Source of the DNA: CAXMST01 sp032122625
Lineage (GTDB): Bacteria; Actinomycetota; Thermoleophilia; Solirubrobacterales; 70-9
Direction of reading: 5' to 3'
Length of the DNA: 64,000 nucleotides
NCBI GenBank assembly: GCA_032122625.1
Contig: JAQBGG010000008.1
Location: 1-64,000, forward strand
Position 1 is the stretch's first letter, and every line of letters starts with the position of its first letter. A program made the translations under genes and the position numbers. Positions 49,343-57,671 of this stretch are shown here, piece after piece. The notes under the pieces were generated by a model. It did not search any database. It had not been told where the DNA came from and saw only the letters and a program-made list of their open reading frames with translations.

Positions 49343-50307
49343 CAGTCGGACTCCTCCCCGTCCTCGCCGACGGACGCGAACTCGCCGGTGACCGCCTCCA
49401 ACGCCTCTGTCTGCCGACCGAACAGCTCCTCGAGCTCGGTCAGCGCCTCCTCGGCCTGATCGGGGGTCGGCGGCTTGCCGTGGAACCCAAAGCGGCCCTC
49501 CATGCTGGAGACTCCGCGACCCTTTTTCGTCTGGCAGACGATCGCCGCCGGGCCGTTCAGGCCGCGGCTGCGCTCGAGCGCCTCGACGATCGCGACCATG
49601 TCGTGGCCGTCGATCTCGACCGTGTCCCAGCCGAAGGCGGCGAACTTGGCCCGCATCTCGCCGATGTCCATGACCTCCTCGGTGGTGCCGTCCGTCTGCA
49701 GGTGGTTGTAGTCGATGATCGCCGTCACGCGGCCACCGCCGCGCGCAGCGAAGTGCGGCGCGGCCGTCGCCGCCTCCCAGGTCTGGCCCTCCTGGCAATC
49801 GCCGTCGGAAAGCAGGCACCAGACGCGGGGGTCGGCAAAGCCATCCAGGTGGAGGGCGAGGGCGATCCCCAGCGACATCGACAGCCCCTGGCCGAGCGAT
49901 CCGGTGGAGACCTCGACGCCCGGGGTGCGGTTCATATCGGGATGACCCTGAAGCTGGGCGCCGATCTTGCGCAGACCCATCAGATCCTCGAGCGGGAAGT
50001 ATCCGTAGCGCGCCAGTGCCGCGTATTGGATCGGCGCCGCGTGACCTTTGGAGAGCACGAAGCGGTCGCGCTCAGGCCAGTCGGGCCGCGACGGATCGTG
50101 ACGCAGGACCCGGTGGTAGAGCGCGGTGACGATGTCGGCAGCCGAGAGCGAACTGTCGAGATGACCCGACTTGGCGACGGCAAGCATCCGCACGCAGTCC
50201 ATCCTCAGCACCGTCGCCCAGCGCTCGAGTTGGCGGATTGAAGGTAGATCCCCTTCGATCGGAGCGGTCGGCGGCTTCGGATCGGGGACGGGGCGCAGGT
50301 GGTGCAC
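49342..50307 (-). CDS. Transketolase, N-terminal (TPP-binding) subunit
   Basis: Start GTG 50307 (MHHLRPVPDPK) is preferred; the frame is open to 50508 but that part is Cys/Pro-rich and unlike the family. The 321-residue product has the diphosphate-binding motif LLSDGDCQEGQTWEAATAA ending in DYN, plus RFVLSKGHAAP and STGSLGQGLSMSLG. The usual SGHPGGSLS reads SGHLDSSLS. Mg-TPP binds here while the partner subunit binds the pyrimidine side. A MauE-like gene lies about 140 bases upstream on the same strand; that gap shows no clear element. Confidence 0.9.
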   Translation of the reverse strand: MHHLRPVPDPKPPTAPIEGDLPSIRQLERWATVLRMDCVRMLAVAKSGHLDSSLSAADIVTALYHRVLRHDPSRPDWPERDRFVLSKGHAAPIQYAALARYGYFPLEDLMGLRKIGAQLQGHPDMNRTPGVEVSTGSLGQGLSMSLGIALALHLDGFADPRVWCLLSDGDCQEGQTWEAATAAPHFAARGGGRVTAIIDYNHLQTDGTTEEVMDIGEMRAKFAAFGWDTVEIDGHDMVAIVEALERSRGLNGPAAIVCQTKKGRGVSSMEGRFGFHGKPPTPDQAEEALTELEELFGRQTEALEAVTGEFASVGEDGEESD

Positions 50308-50446
50308 GGGCCGGAGGTTAGAGGCCGTCGAAGACTCCGGGACGTCTGAGCGAGCGGGGGCTGCCACGTCGATCAATCTAGGGCCGGCCGCCGACGTAAT
50401 CCCGAGGCTCGAAGGCCCGCAAACTGGGCAGTCACATCGCGCCGGC

Positions 50447-50821
50447 TCAAGCGAGCAGGATGAAACCGCCGGCCAGCAGCAGGTTTCGAATGATCGCCGC
50501 GGGCCCAACGGTTGAACGCGGGCCGAAGCAAGCGCACGGCGACCCCGCCTTGCCCTGCAGCAGTGCCGAGGCCAGTGTGGCCGCGAAGATCAGCATCAGC
50601 GCGGCGGCCAGCGCGGCGGCGGTCGAGGAGCCGGCAATCACGGCAGCGCCGAGGCCCGCTTCAGCGAGGAGCACAAAGCCCCAGGCGAGGAACCGGGCCA
50701 AGGGGCTCCGGAACCCGTAGGTCGTCATCGCCTGGCGCGATCCCTCTGCGTCGGTGAGCTTCGCCGCCGCGGAGACAAGCAGCGCTCCCCCAAGCAACAG
50801 CCGGCCGGCGAGTTCCAGCAA
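50447..50821 (-). CDS. MauE/DoxX-like small membrane protein
   Basis: A 124-residue protein with four hydrophobic helices (about 5-22, 45-63, 66-86, 107-124). AAKLTDAEGSRQAMTTYGF in the first loop and SPCACFGP before the last helix are MauE/methylamine-utilisation family marks; the CxC is the probable redox pair. MauE relatives handle disulphides or quinones in the membrane. No methylamine dehydrogenase or thioredoxin-like partner is encoded nearby. It begins 10 bases after the nadA stop and is probably co-transcribed with it. Confidence 0.8.
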   Translation of the reverse strand: MLELAGRLLLGGALLVSAAAKLTDAEGSRQAMTTYGFRSPLARFLAWGFVLLAEAGLGAAVIAGSSTAAALAAALMLIFAATLASALLQGKAGSPCACFGPRSTVGPAAIIRNLLLAGGFILLA

Positions 50822-50831
50822 GGCCCCAGCG

Positions 50832-51863
50832 TCAGCCGATCGCGACCATGCGCTCGATCGGGATCCGGGCCCGCTCGGCGATCGCCGCTTCGACTTTGAC
50901 CTCGGGACTCATATCGCGGAGGCAATCGCGAAGCTTCGGCAGCGTGATCATCTTCATGTACCTGCAGAACGCCATCCGGTTCGCGGCGATCAGGCTCGCC
51001 TCCGGCGCGGCCTCCTGCAGTGGGTAGAGCATCCCGGTCTCGGTCGCGACGATGAACTCCCCTGTCGGGTTGGCCTCCACCTGCTTCAGCATCCCCGACG
51101 TCGAGAGCATGTGCACGCCCTCGGCGCCGATATCGCCGGCGGCGACGTACTCCATCGCCTGGGTCGAGCACCCGCATTCGGGATGGATCAGGAACTCCGC
51201 GTCAGGGTGAGCGGCGCGCATCTCATTGATGTCGTCGGGCCGGATTCCGGCGTGGACGTGGCACTCGCCGTCCCAGATGTGGAAGCGGGCACGACGCTCG
51301 GGGCTGTCGAGCAATCCGGCCTCGCGCTCGACGAATGCACCGAGCCACATATCCGGGCCGAAGAGGATCTCGGAGTCGGCGCCATGCTCAGCCCAGATGT
51401 GTTCGACGACCTGGACCGCGTTGGAGGAGGTGCAGCAGTAGTCGGTCTCGGCCTTGACCTCAGCCGATGTGTTGACGTACATGACGACCAGCGCGCCGGG
51501 GTGCTGAGCCTTCCAGGCTCGCAATTGATCGGCGGTGATCGAGTCCGAGAGCGAGCAGCCGGCATCGGCGTCGGGGATCAGCACGGTCTTCTCCGGGGCC
51601 AGCACCGACGCCGTCTCGGCCATGAAGTGAACGCCGCAGAAGGCGATCACATCGGCGTCGGAGGCCGCGGCGGCCCGCGAGAGGCCGAGTGAATCGCCGA
51701 CGTAGTCAGCGATGTCCTGCAGTTCGGGGAACTGGTAGTTGTGGGCGAGGATCACCGCGTTGCGCTCGCCGGCCAGCAACTTGACCTCGCCGGTGAGTTC
51801 GGCGATTTCGCCCTCGGATAGGCCTGATCGCGGAGGCGCCTGGATTGTCGGGAGCTCCTGCAT
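50832..51863 (-). CDS. nadA: Quinolinate synthase
   Basis: Start ATG 51863 (MQELPTIQAPP), with AGGAGC 7 bases upstream; the frame extends to 51950 without a ribosome site. The 343-residue enzyme condenses iminoaspartate with dihydroxyacetone phosphate to quinolinate in NAD synthesis. Cluster cysteines are visible in the first third (FCGVHF), in DYCCTSSNA and in HPECGCST. NHAHNYQ-like segment is AHNYQFPELQ. nadC is encoded 3.7 kb away; no nadB is seen, so the iminoaspartate source (NadB or aspartate dehydrogenase) lies outside the window. Confidence 0.95.
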   Translation of the reverse strand: MQELPTIQAPPRSGLSEGEIAELTGEVKLLAGERNAVILAHNYQFPELQDIADYVGDSLGLSRAAAASDADVIAFCGVHFMAETASVLAPEKTVLIPDADAGCSLSDSITADQLRAWKAQHPGALVVMYVNTSAEVKAETDYCCTSSNAVQVVEHIWAEHGADSEILFGPDMWLGAFVEREAGLLDSPERRARFHIWDGECHVHAGIRPDDINEMRAAHPDAEFLIHPECGCSTQAMEYVAAGDIGAEGVHMLSTSGMLKQVEANPTGEFIVATETGMLYPLQEAAPEASLIAANRMAFCRYMKMITLPKLRDCLRDMSPEVKVEAAIAERARIPIERMVAIG

Positions 51864-51956
51864 GAATCTAGCTCCTGTCCCCCCCTCAATCGAGAGGGAT
51901 GGTCGGTGCTTATGTTCGCCAGCCGAAACCGGAGAGGCGAATGAACTCAATCAGGC

Positions 51957-51984
51957 ATTTTAGCGCCGAGCGAGTCCGGGCCAA
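51957..51984 (-). promoter_or_regulatory. Candidate promoter of nadA
   Basis: On the minus strand TTGGCC (51979-51984) and TAAAAT (51957-51962) are 16 bases apart. Transcription would start near 51950, leaving a leader of about 87 bases that contains a small hairpin (CCCTC/GAGGG) just before the ribosome site. No known NAD riboswitch pattern was recognised. Confidence 0.5.
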
Positions 51985-52023
51985 GGTCTCCACCCAACCA
52001 GGCCGGGCGCTTACCCTGAGACG

Positions 52024-52881
52024 ATGCCTGAGCTACCCGAGGTCGAGATCGCGACCCGCCGCCTGAACAGCGCTCTACTTGGAGCGCGGGTCGAGTCGGC
52101 ACTGGCGCCGGGAATGGTTGCCTTGAAGAGCGTCAAGCCGCCGCTCGAAGCGCTCGCGGGCGCCGAGATCACCTCGGTCAGGCGGGTGGCAAAGATGCCG
52201 ATCGTCGAGTTCGAGACCGACGCCGGCCCGCTGGCGATGCTGATCCACATGATGTCGGCGGGCCGCCTACAGCTGTTCGACAAACACGCCTCGTTGCGTG
52301 ACAAACGCTCGCGGATCCTGATCCGAGTCGAGGGTGGCCGCGAGCTGAGGCTGCGCGAGTTCGGCACCAAGCAGCGCGCCTGGGGAAAGCTGATGGCTGC
52401 CGGGGAGGTCGCTGAGGACGAGATGGTCTCGACCCTCGGCCCCGAGGCCTGGCCCGCTCCCGAGCCGGAGACGTTGCGCGTGGCGCTCGACCAGCCCCGG
52501 CACCTGCACCCCCTGCTCCGCGCCCAGCGAACGATCGCCGGTATCGGTCGCTCCTGGGTCGACGAGATCCTCTGGGAGGCGAAGCTATCGCCGTTCAAGA
52601 AGGGCTCGGAGCTGGACGCGGGTGACGTCGAGCGCCTGCACTCGGCGCTCGCCGTGCTCGGCGCGGCGATCGACCACTACGAGGAGGTCATCGGCGAGAC
52701 GATCCCCGACAAGATGCCGATGCCCCTGCAGGTCCACCGGCGCGAGGGCGAGCCCTGCCCGCGTTGCGGCGATGCGATCGCCGCGATCCACTACTCCGAT
52801 CACATCACCTGCTATTGCCCGGCTGAGCAGAACGACGGTAAACGCTTCGCCGACCGCCGGCTCTCCCGGTTGCTCAAATAG
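52024..52881 (+). CDS. Formamidopyrimidine-DNA glycosylase family protein (MutM/Nei), variant zinc finger
   Basis: A 285-residue base-excision-repair glycosylase. The catalytic N-terminus MPELPEVE (Pro1 nucleophile after Met removal, Glu2) is intact, and a Lys is present in the beta-hairpin region (VAKMPIVEF). The helix-two-turn-helix normally reads IAGIGN.YADE; here it is IAGIGRSWVDE, so the conserved Asn is Arg. The C-terminal zinc finger reads CPRCG then TCYCPAEQ: the last Cys of the usual C-x2-C-x16-C-x2-C is Glu and a new Cys lies two residues before the third. It is thus a divergent family member; classic 8-oxoguanine activity is not certain. Confidence 0.85.
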   Translation: MPELPEVEIATRRLNSALLGARVESALAPGMVALKSVKPPLEALAGAEITSVRRVAKMPIVEFETDAGPLAMLIHMMSAGRLQLFDKHASLRDKRSRILIRVEGGRELRLREFGTKQRAWGKLMAAGEVAEDEMVSTLGPEAWPAPEPETLRVALDQPRHLHPLLRAQRTIAGIGRSWVDEILWEAKLSPFKKGSELDAGDVERLHSALAVLGAAIDHYEEVIGETIPDKMPMPLQVHRREGEPCPRCGDAIAAIHYSDHITCYCPAEQNDGKRFADRRLSRLLK

Positions 52882-52923
52882 CAGTCGGCAACCAGCTGCC
52901 GTTCGGCTGGGTATCGTCGACCC

Positions 52924-53610
52924 ATGGCCCACGCGAACCCAACCGCCGGGCAGTCGGCGGTGGAGCTCAAGGCGCAGATCAAGGTGGAGGCCGCCGGCAC
53001 CCCGTTCGTCGTCTGGCGCGAGCCGGCCGGGGAGCAGTTCGTTCTGCCGCTGACGGCCGAGCGGCTGACGATCGGTCGCGGGGACGAGGTCGACGTCGAC
53101 CTCGAGGGTGACGACCAGGTCTCCCGCGTGCATGCTGAGCTCGAGCGGGTTGGCGAGGCTTGGGTGATCGCCGACGACGGGCTCTCGACGAACGGGACGT
53201 TCGTCAACGGCGAGCGGGTCGGCGCCCGGCGCCGACTGACCAACAAGGACCTGATCGGGATCGGCGACAGCGGCCTCCTCTTCCGAGATCCCAGGGCAGA
53301 GGGCGACGACGGTCCCGGGCCGACCCGAGCGGCGCAGGGAACGAGCGCCGCGCGGGAGCTGACCGATGCCCAGCGCAATGTCCTGATCGCTCTCTGCAGG
53401 CCGTTCGCCGGGGGCGAGTCGTTCGCGAGCGCGGCGACCAACAGACAGATCGCCGAGGAGGTCTTTCTCTCGATCGACGCCGTCAAGGGGCATCTGCGGG
53501 TGCTGTTCGAGAAGTTCGAGCTCGGCGACCTGCCACAGAACCGGAAGCGGGTCAAACTCGCCGAGCAGGCGCTGCAGACCGGCGCCGTGCGGCCCAGCGA
53601 CTTCGGCTGA
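52924..53610 (+). CDS. FHA-domain protein with C-terminal LuxR-like helix-turn-helix
   Basis: A 228-residue cytoplasmic protein. The FHA domain (about 35-125) carries the phosphothreonine-binding marks TIGRGDEVDV, SRVHAEL and STNGTFVNG. After a Gly/Pro/Arg linker, residues about 150-215 contain TNRQIAEEVFLSIDAVKGHLRVLFEKF, which reads like a LuxR/GerE-type recognition helix. This would be a transcription factor whose activity depends on binding a phosphorylated protein. It converges on the Ser/Thr kinase gene only 21 bases away, which makes that kinase the obvious candidate partner (inference). Confidence 0.85.
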   Translation: MAHANPTAGQSAVELKAQIKVEAAGTPFVVWREPAGEQFVLPLTAERLTIGRGDEVDVDLEGDDQVSRVHAELERVGEAWVIADDGLSTNGTFVNGERVGARRRLTNKDLIGIGDSGLLFRDPRAEGDDGPGPTRAAQGTSAARELTDAQRNVLIALCRPFAGGESFASAATNRQIAEEVFLSIDAVKGHLRVLFEKFELGDLPQNRKRVKLAEQALQTGAVRPSDFG

Positions 53611-53631
53611 CCCGGAACTCAGACCATGCTT

Positions 53632-55560
53632 CTAAGGGGCGATGCGGCTGACCGAGCCGCCGCCGAAGTTGGCCGTCCAGACGGCACCGGCGCCGACCGC
53701 GAGATCGGCGGGTTCGTTGCCGACGAGCCGAATCGGCTCGACCAACTCTCCGCTGGAGGGGTCGATCTCCCAGACCGAGCTCTCCTCTCCGCTGGCCACC
53801 CAGACCGAGCCCGCCCCGACCGCCAGGCCACGTGGCCTGGCACCGACGACGATCGGCTCACCGATCGGAGTTCCATCCCCGGGGTCGATCTCCAGCAGCT
53901 CACCTCGTTGAACGTCGGTAACCCAAACCGCCCCCTCTCCGACGGCGATGTCCGTCGGCCGCGAGCCCGCGTCAATCGGCCTCCCCACCGGGTCCCGAGA
54001 GCCCGGATCCACCTTGCTGACAGTGCGATCGTCGGCGTTGGCCACCCAGACGTAGCCCTCGCCGACGGCAACCGAGCGTGGATCGACCCCGACCGGGATC
54101 TCACCCGCGATCTCGTTCACCGCCGGGTCGATCTCGACCAGACGCCCGGGCCCGGGCCCATCCACTCCCGGAACCCGCTGATCGGTAACCCAGACGGAGT
54201 TGCCGTCGACCGCAATATCGGCGGGATCGATAAAGCCGGCGATCGGCGTCAGCCTGGCCTCGCCGGGATCAAGGCGCGTCACCGTGCCCGCGCCGACGGC
54301 CCAGATCGACCCGTGGCCGACGGCAACCGCTTTCGCACCGGTCAAAGGGATCGGGGGGCCCTCCTGCTCGTCGCGCTCGGGATCGATCCCGAAGACGGCT
54401 CCGGCCCGGCGACTGGCCACCCAGACCTTGAGGTTGCCGACCGCGATGCCCGCCGGCTCAGCGCCGACCGGAATGGTTGCATCCGCGTCCACCGGCTCCG
54501 CCTCCATCCCCGGAGGAGGGCCCGCCTGCCCTTCCGGGGCAGGCCCCCCCTTGTCGCGGCCGCTCAGCGCCAGCACCGCGAGGCCAACGACGATGAGCAG
54601 GGCGAGCGCCCCCGCCAGACGTGGTACCCAGCGTGAGCCCTCCGAGCCAGAGCGGGCGGCGGCGGCCGGCGGCGCCGGGAGGCCGACGACGGGCGCCGCC
54701 GCCGGAATCGCCTCGGCCAGTGCGGCCGCGAAGGCCAGGGCGCCGGCGGGCCGGTCGGCGGGCTCGATCGCCATCCCGCGCCGCAGGACCTCGTCGATCT
54801 CCGGAGCCAGGCCCGGCAGCGCCTCACTCGCCGCCGGCCGCTCGGTCCGGGCGTGGGCCATCATCGTCGCCACGGCGGTCTCGCGACGGAAGGGCGCCTG
54901 GCCGGTCAGCGCGTGGAAGGCGACGCAGGCGAGGGCGTAGACGTCAGATTGGGGGGTTAGATCCTGTCCCTCGATCTGCTCGGGACTCATGTAGTCGGTC
55001 GTACCGAGAACGGCGCCGGTGCTGGTCAGCGCCGCCTCGGTCTGAGCATCGGGATCGGTCGCCGTGGCGAGCTTGCTGATCCCGAAATCGGTCAGGTACG
55101 GGTGGTCAAGTCCGTCAACCGGCGAGCTCAGCAGGACGTTGGCGGGCTTCACGTCCCGATGGATCAGACCGCGGGCATGGGCAGCGTCGAGCCCGGCCGC
55201 CAACCCGGCGACGATCGCGGCGACCCGCACCCCCTCGAGCGGGCCGCGGGCGATCTCGCGCTGCAGATCCGTGCCCTCGACATATTGCATCGCCAGGTAC
55301 AGATGGCCATCCTCCTCCCCGGCGTGATGGATCGTGACCACGTTCGGGTGCTCGATCGCCGCCGCCAGGCGGGACTCGCGCCTGAATCGCTCGGCGAAGG
55401 TCGCATCGCGGCCGAGCTCGGGGGCCAGCACCTTCAGCGCCCGTCTGCGGTCGAGGGCGATGTGGCGCGCGAGGAAGACGACCCCCATCCCACCCCGGCC
55501 CAGCTCGGCCTCGATCCTGTGGCCGACGAACTCCGACCCCGGCTCGAGGCCGGCGCTCAC
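53632..55560 (-). CDS. Transmembrane Ser/Thr protein kinase with extracellular seven-repeat beta-propeller
   Basis: A 642-residue receptor kinase. Cytoplasmic kinase domain (about 12-275): P-loop GRGGMGVVF, ALKVL Lys, catalytic HRDVKPANVLL, DFGISKL and GTTDYMSPEQ. One membrane helix (about 318-338) leads to an extracellular part (about 375-642) with seven repeats of about 40 residues, each with a core like P.(D/G)IAVG.G.VWV, as in virginiamycin-B-lyase/NHL-type propellers. The last repeat ends GGGSVSRIAP, suggesting closure of a seven-bladed ring. GTG start overlapping the nadC stop (GTGA). The ligand is unknown. Confidence 0.93.
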   Translation of the reverse strand: MSAGLEPGSEFVGHRIEAELGRGGMGVVFLARHIALDRRRALKVLAPELGRDATFAERFRRESRLAAAIEHPNVVTIHHAGEEDGHLYLAMQYVEGTDLQREIARGPLEGVRVAAIVAGLAAGLDAAHARGLIHRDVKPANVLLSSPVDGLDHPYLTDFGISKLATATDPDAQTEAALTSTGAVLGTTDYMSPEQIEGQDLTPQSDVYALACVAFHALTGQAPFRRETAVATMMAHARTERPAASEALPGLAPEIDEVLRRGMAIEPADRPAGALAFAAALAEAIPAAAPVVGLPAPPAAAARSGSEGSRWVPRLAGALALLIVVGLAVLALSGRDKGGPAPEGQAGPPPGMEAEPVDADATIPVGAEPAGIAVGNLKVWVASRRAGAVFGIDPERDEQEGPPIPLTGAKAVAVGHGSIWAVGAGTVTRLDPGEARLTPIAGFIDPADIAVDGNSVWVTDQRVPGVDGPGPGRLVEIDPAVNEIAGEIPVGVDPRSVAVGEGYVWVANADDRTVSKVDPGSRDPVGRPIDAGSRPTDIAVGEGAVWVTDVQRGELLEIDPGDGTPIGEPIVVGARPRGLAVGAGSVWVASGEESSVWEIDPSSGELVEPIRLVGNEPADLAVGAGAVWTANFGGGSVSRIAP

Positions 55561-56408
55561 GCCGGCTCCACCAGCATCGAAAGATCGAGGCTCGGCGCCG
55601 AATGGGTCAAGGCACCGACCGAGATGAACTCCACGCCGGTCGCGGAGATCGCGGCGACGGTCTCCAGCGAGACGCCTCCCGACGCCTCCAGCTCAGCCCC
55701 GCTGCCGGCCTGATCGCGGGCGGCGACGGCAGCCGACAGCCCGTCGAGATCCATGTTGTCGAGCAGCAGGCGGTCAGCGCCGGCCTGCAGCGCCACCCCG
55801 ACCTCGGCAGCGTCCCGGCACTCAACCTCGAGCGCCTGACCCGGCTGGGCCCGACGGGCGGCCGCGAGCGCGGCCCCGAGTCCGCCCGCGAGCGCGATGT
55901 GGTTCTCCTTGATCAAGATCGCGTCATAGAGGCCGGCGCGATGATTGCGCCCGCCTCCGGAGCGAACCGCGGCCTTCTCCAGAGCACGCAGCCCGGGCGT
56001 CGTCTTTCTCGTATCGAGAATCGCCGCCCGGCCCCCCTGCGCACGGGCGGCCTCGACGAAGCGCGCCGTCAGCGTCGCGACCCCTGAGAGATGGCCGAGC
56101 AGGTTCAGCGCAACGCGCTCGGCCGCCAGCAGGGCCCGAGCCTGACCGCTGATCAAGGCGACCTCGGCCGGGACCGCGTCGCGCCATTGGCCCTCGACCA
56201 TCAGCAGGTCGAGCTCCCCGGCCTCGGTCTGCCGGAACACCTCACGGGCCGCAGGCAGCCCGAAGACGATCCCCGGCTGTTTCTGCATGATCCGGGCCCG
56301 GGCGCGGGCGGCCGCCGGAACCGTGGCCTCGGTGGTCAAGTCGCCACTGCCGATGTCCTCCTCGAGCGCCCTGGCAACGAGCTGCTCGAGCGCTTTGGGG
56401 TCACCCAT
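55557..56408 (-). CDS. nadC: Nicotinate-nucleotide pyrophosphorylase (carboxylating)
   Basis: A 283-residue enzyme converting quinolinate and PRPP to nicotinate mononucleotide. Visible signatures: EDIGSGDLTTEAT at the start, LNLLGHLSGVAT, the active-site TRKTTPGLR, GGGRNHRAGLYDAILIK and LLDNMDLDG near the C-terminus. It overlaps the downstream kinase gene by GTGA, an unusual coupling of a NAD enzyme and a receptor kinase. nadA lies 3.7 kb away on the same strand with opposite-strand genes between. Confidence 0.96.
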   Translation of the reverse strand: MGDPKALEQLVARALEEDIGSGDLTTEATVPAAARARARIMQKQPGIVFGLPAAREVFRQTEAGELDLLMVEGQWRDAVPAEVALISGQARALLAAERVALNLLGHLSGVATLTARFVEAARAQGGRAAILDTRKTTPGLRALEKAAVRSGGGRNHRAGLYDAILIKENHIALAGGLGAALAAARRAQPGQALEVECRDAAEVGVALQAGADRLLLDNMDLDGLSAAVAARDQAGSGAELEASGGVSLETVAAISATGVEFISVGALTHSAPSLDLSMLVEPA

Positions 56409-56459
56409 GTCAGCAGGGTATCCGCAGGGCCGGGCTCGCCACCGCGGCGTCGAGCGGTC

Positions 56460-57620
56460 TCAGCCGGCGGCGAACACCGCCAGCGTCGCGGTGAAGCCGT
56501 GGAGGAAGTTGCGACCGCCGACGGGGCCGATCTCACCGGCGCAGAAGAACCCACCCACGGGCACCCCGAGTGCGTCCTCCACCGCGTCGGCATCGTGGTC
56601 GCCGACGCCGAACATGCCGCGCCCGCGTCCATTACAGGTGAACATCAAGACTCCGGCCGCTCCCGCCGACCCCAGAGCGCCGGCCTGCAGCGCAAGCGCT
56701 TCGCGAAGATCTGCGTCGGCGGAGACTCCGTCGCGGACGTGCATGCGGACCGTCTGCCCGACCCGTACGCGCTCGCCGATCGCGACGGCCCCCGACTCCC
56801 GATCGCCGCCGACGATCGGGCGGACGAGAAAATCACCGCGCTCATGCTCAGGCCGATTCTCATCGATCACGACGCCGATCAGCATTCCCTCGGCGGCCTG
56901 CCGGCGCTCGCCCTCATCGAGGCTCGCGACCACCTCACCGAGCCGCTCCAGGGCGGGCTTGAAGGCCAGCTCGCGGATCACGTTGCCGTCCGCGGCCGTG
57001 ATCGCGATCTCGGGCCCGACGGGAGTTGCTCCCTGCGAGACACAGGGGGTCAGGTCGACGCCGCGGAGAAGACAGCCGACGGCGCCGGCGTCGCTCACCT
57101 CGCCGTCGAGCAGGAGCGGGGCCGATCCCTCGATTGCTGCGCTGGCAAGGCCGCCGAGCACCGGCGTCCCGGGACGCTCCGCGTTGAGACGCCTGAGCAG
57201 CGGGCCCGCCGCAAAGCTGTACGGATCGGCGAGCACGATCACGGCATCGGCGGCGCGGGCGGGGGCGGGCAGACCTTCGAGCTCGTCTGGGTCCGCTCCC
57301 TGCTCGCCGCTGACCTCGAAGCTCTCGATCTCGGCACCGGGGAGCTCGGCTGCCCAGACGACAGCGCCGGGCCCCGCCTCGAGCTCGCGCCCCGGTCCGA
57401 CGACCCCGGCGGCGCTGCAACCGAACATCACCTCGGGCTGCAGCCGAGCCGCAATCTCGATCATTCCCGCTTCGATTTGACCGACGTGGTGGGCGCCAAC
57501 GAAGGCGAGGCAGAGATCCGCGGGACCGCTCAAACCCGAGCGCGCGAGCTCGGCGGCATCGGCAAAGGCATCGATCGTGTTCGGTAGGTCGGAGAGACCG
57601 ACTGAGACTCGCTGGGGCAC
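56460..57620 (-). CDS. FIST-domain protein
   Basis: A 386-residue soluble protein with FIST_N (about 30-215: VMFGCSAAGVVG, VLADPYSFAAGPLL) and FIST_C (about 225-370: MFTCNGRGRGMFG, GGFFCAGEIGPVGG). FIST domains occur as sensory modules of signalling proteins and are thought to bind small ligands such as amino acids. Here it stands alone, without kinase or cyclase output, as is common in actinobacteria. It lies between prfB and nadC on the same strand, 51 bases from each, so co-transcription is possible. Confidence 0.87.
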   Translation of the reverse strand: MPQRVSVGLSDLPNTIDAFADAAELARSGLSGPADLCLAFVGAHHVGQIEAGMIEIAARLQPEVMFGCSAAGVVGPGRELEAGPGAVVWAAELPGAEIESFEVSGEQGADPDELEGLPAPARAADAVIVLADPYSFAAGPLLRRLNAERPGTPVLGGLASAAIEGSAPLLLDGEVSDAGAVGCLLRGVDLTPCVSQGATPVGPEIAITAADGNVIRELAFKPALERLGEVVASLDEGERRQAAEGMLIGVVIDENRPEHERGDFLVRPIVGGDRESGAVAIGERVRVGQTVRMHVRDGVSADADLREALALQAGALGSAGAAGVLMFTCNGRGRGMFGVGDHDADAVEDALGVPVGGFFCAGEIGPVGGRNFLHGFTATLAVFAAG

Positions 57621-57671
57621 CCCTCCAAGGTACCCGAGCCGGAACGCATCGTAGGCGGGGGAACTAACCGC

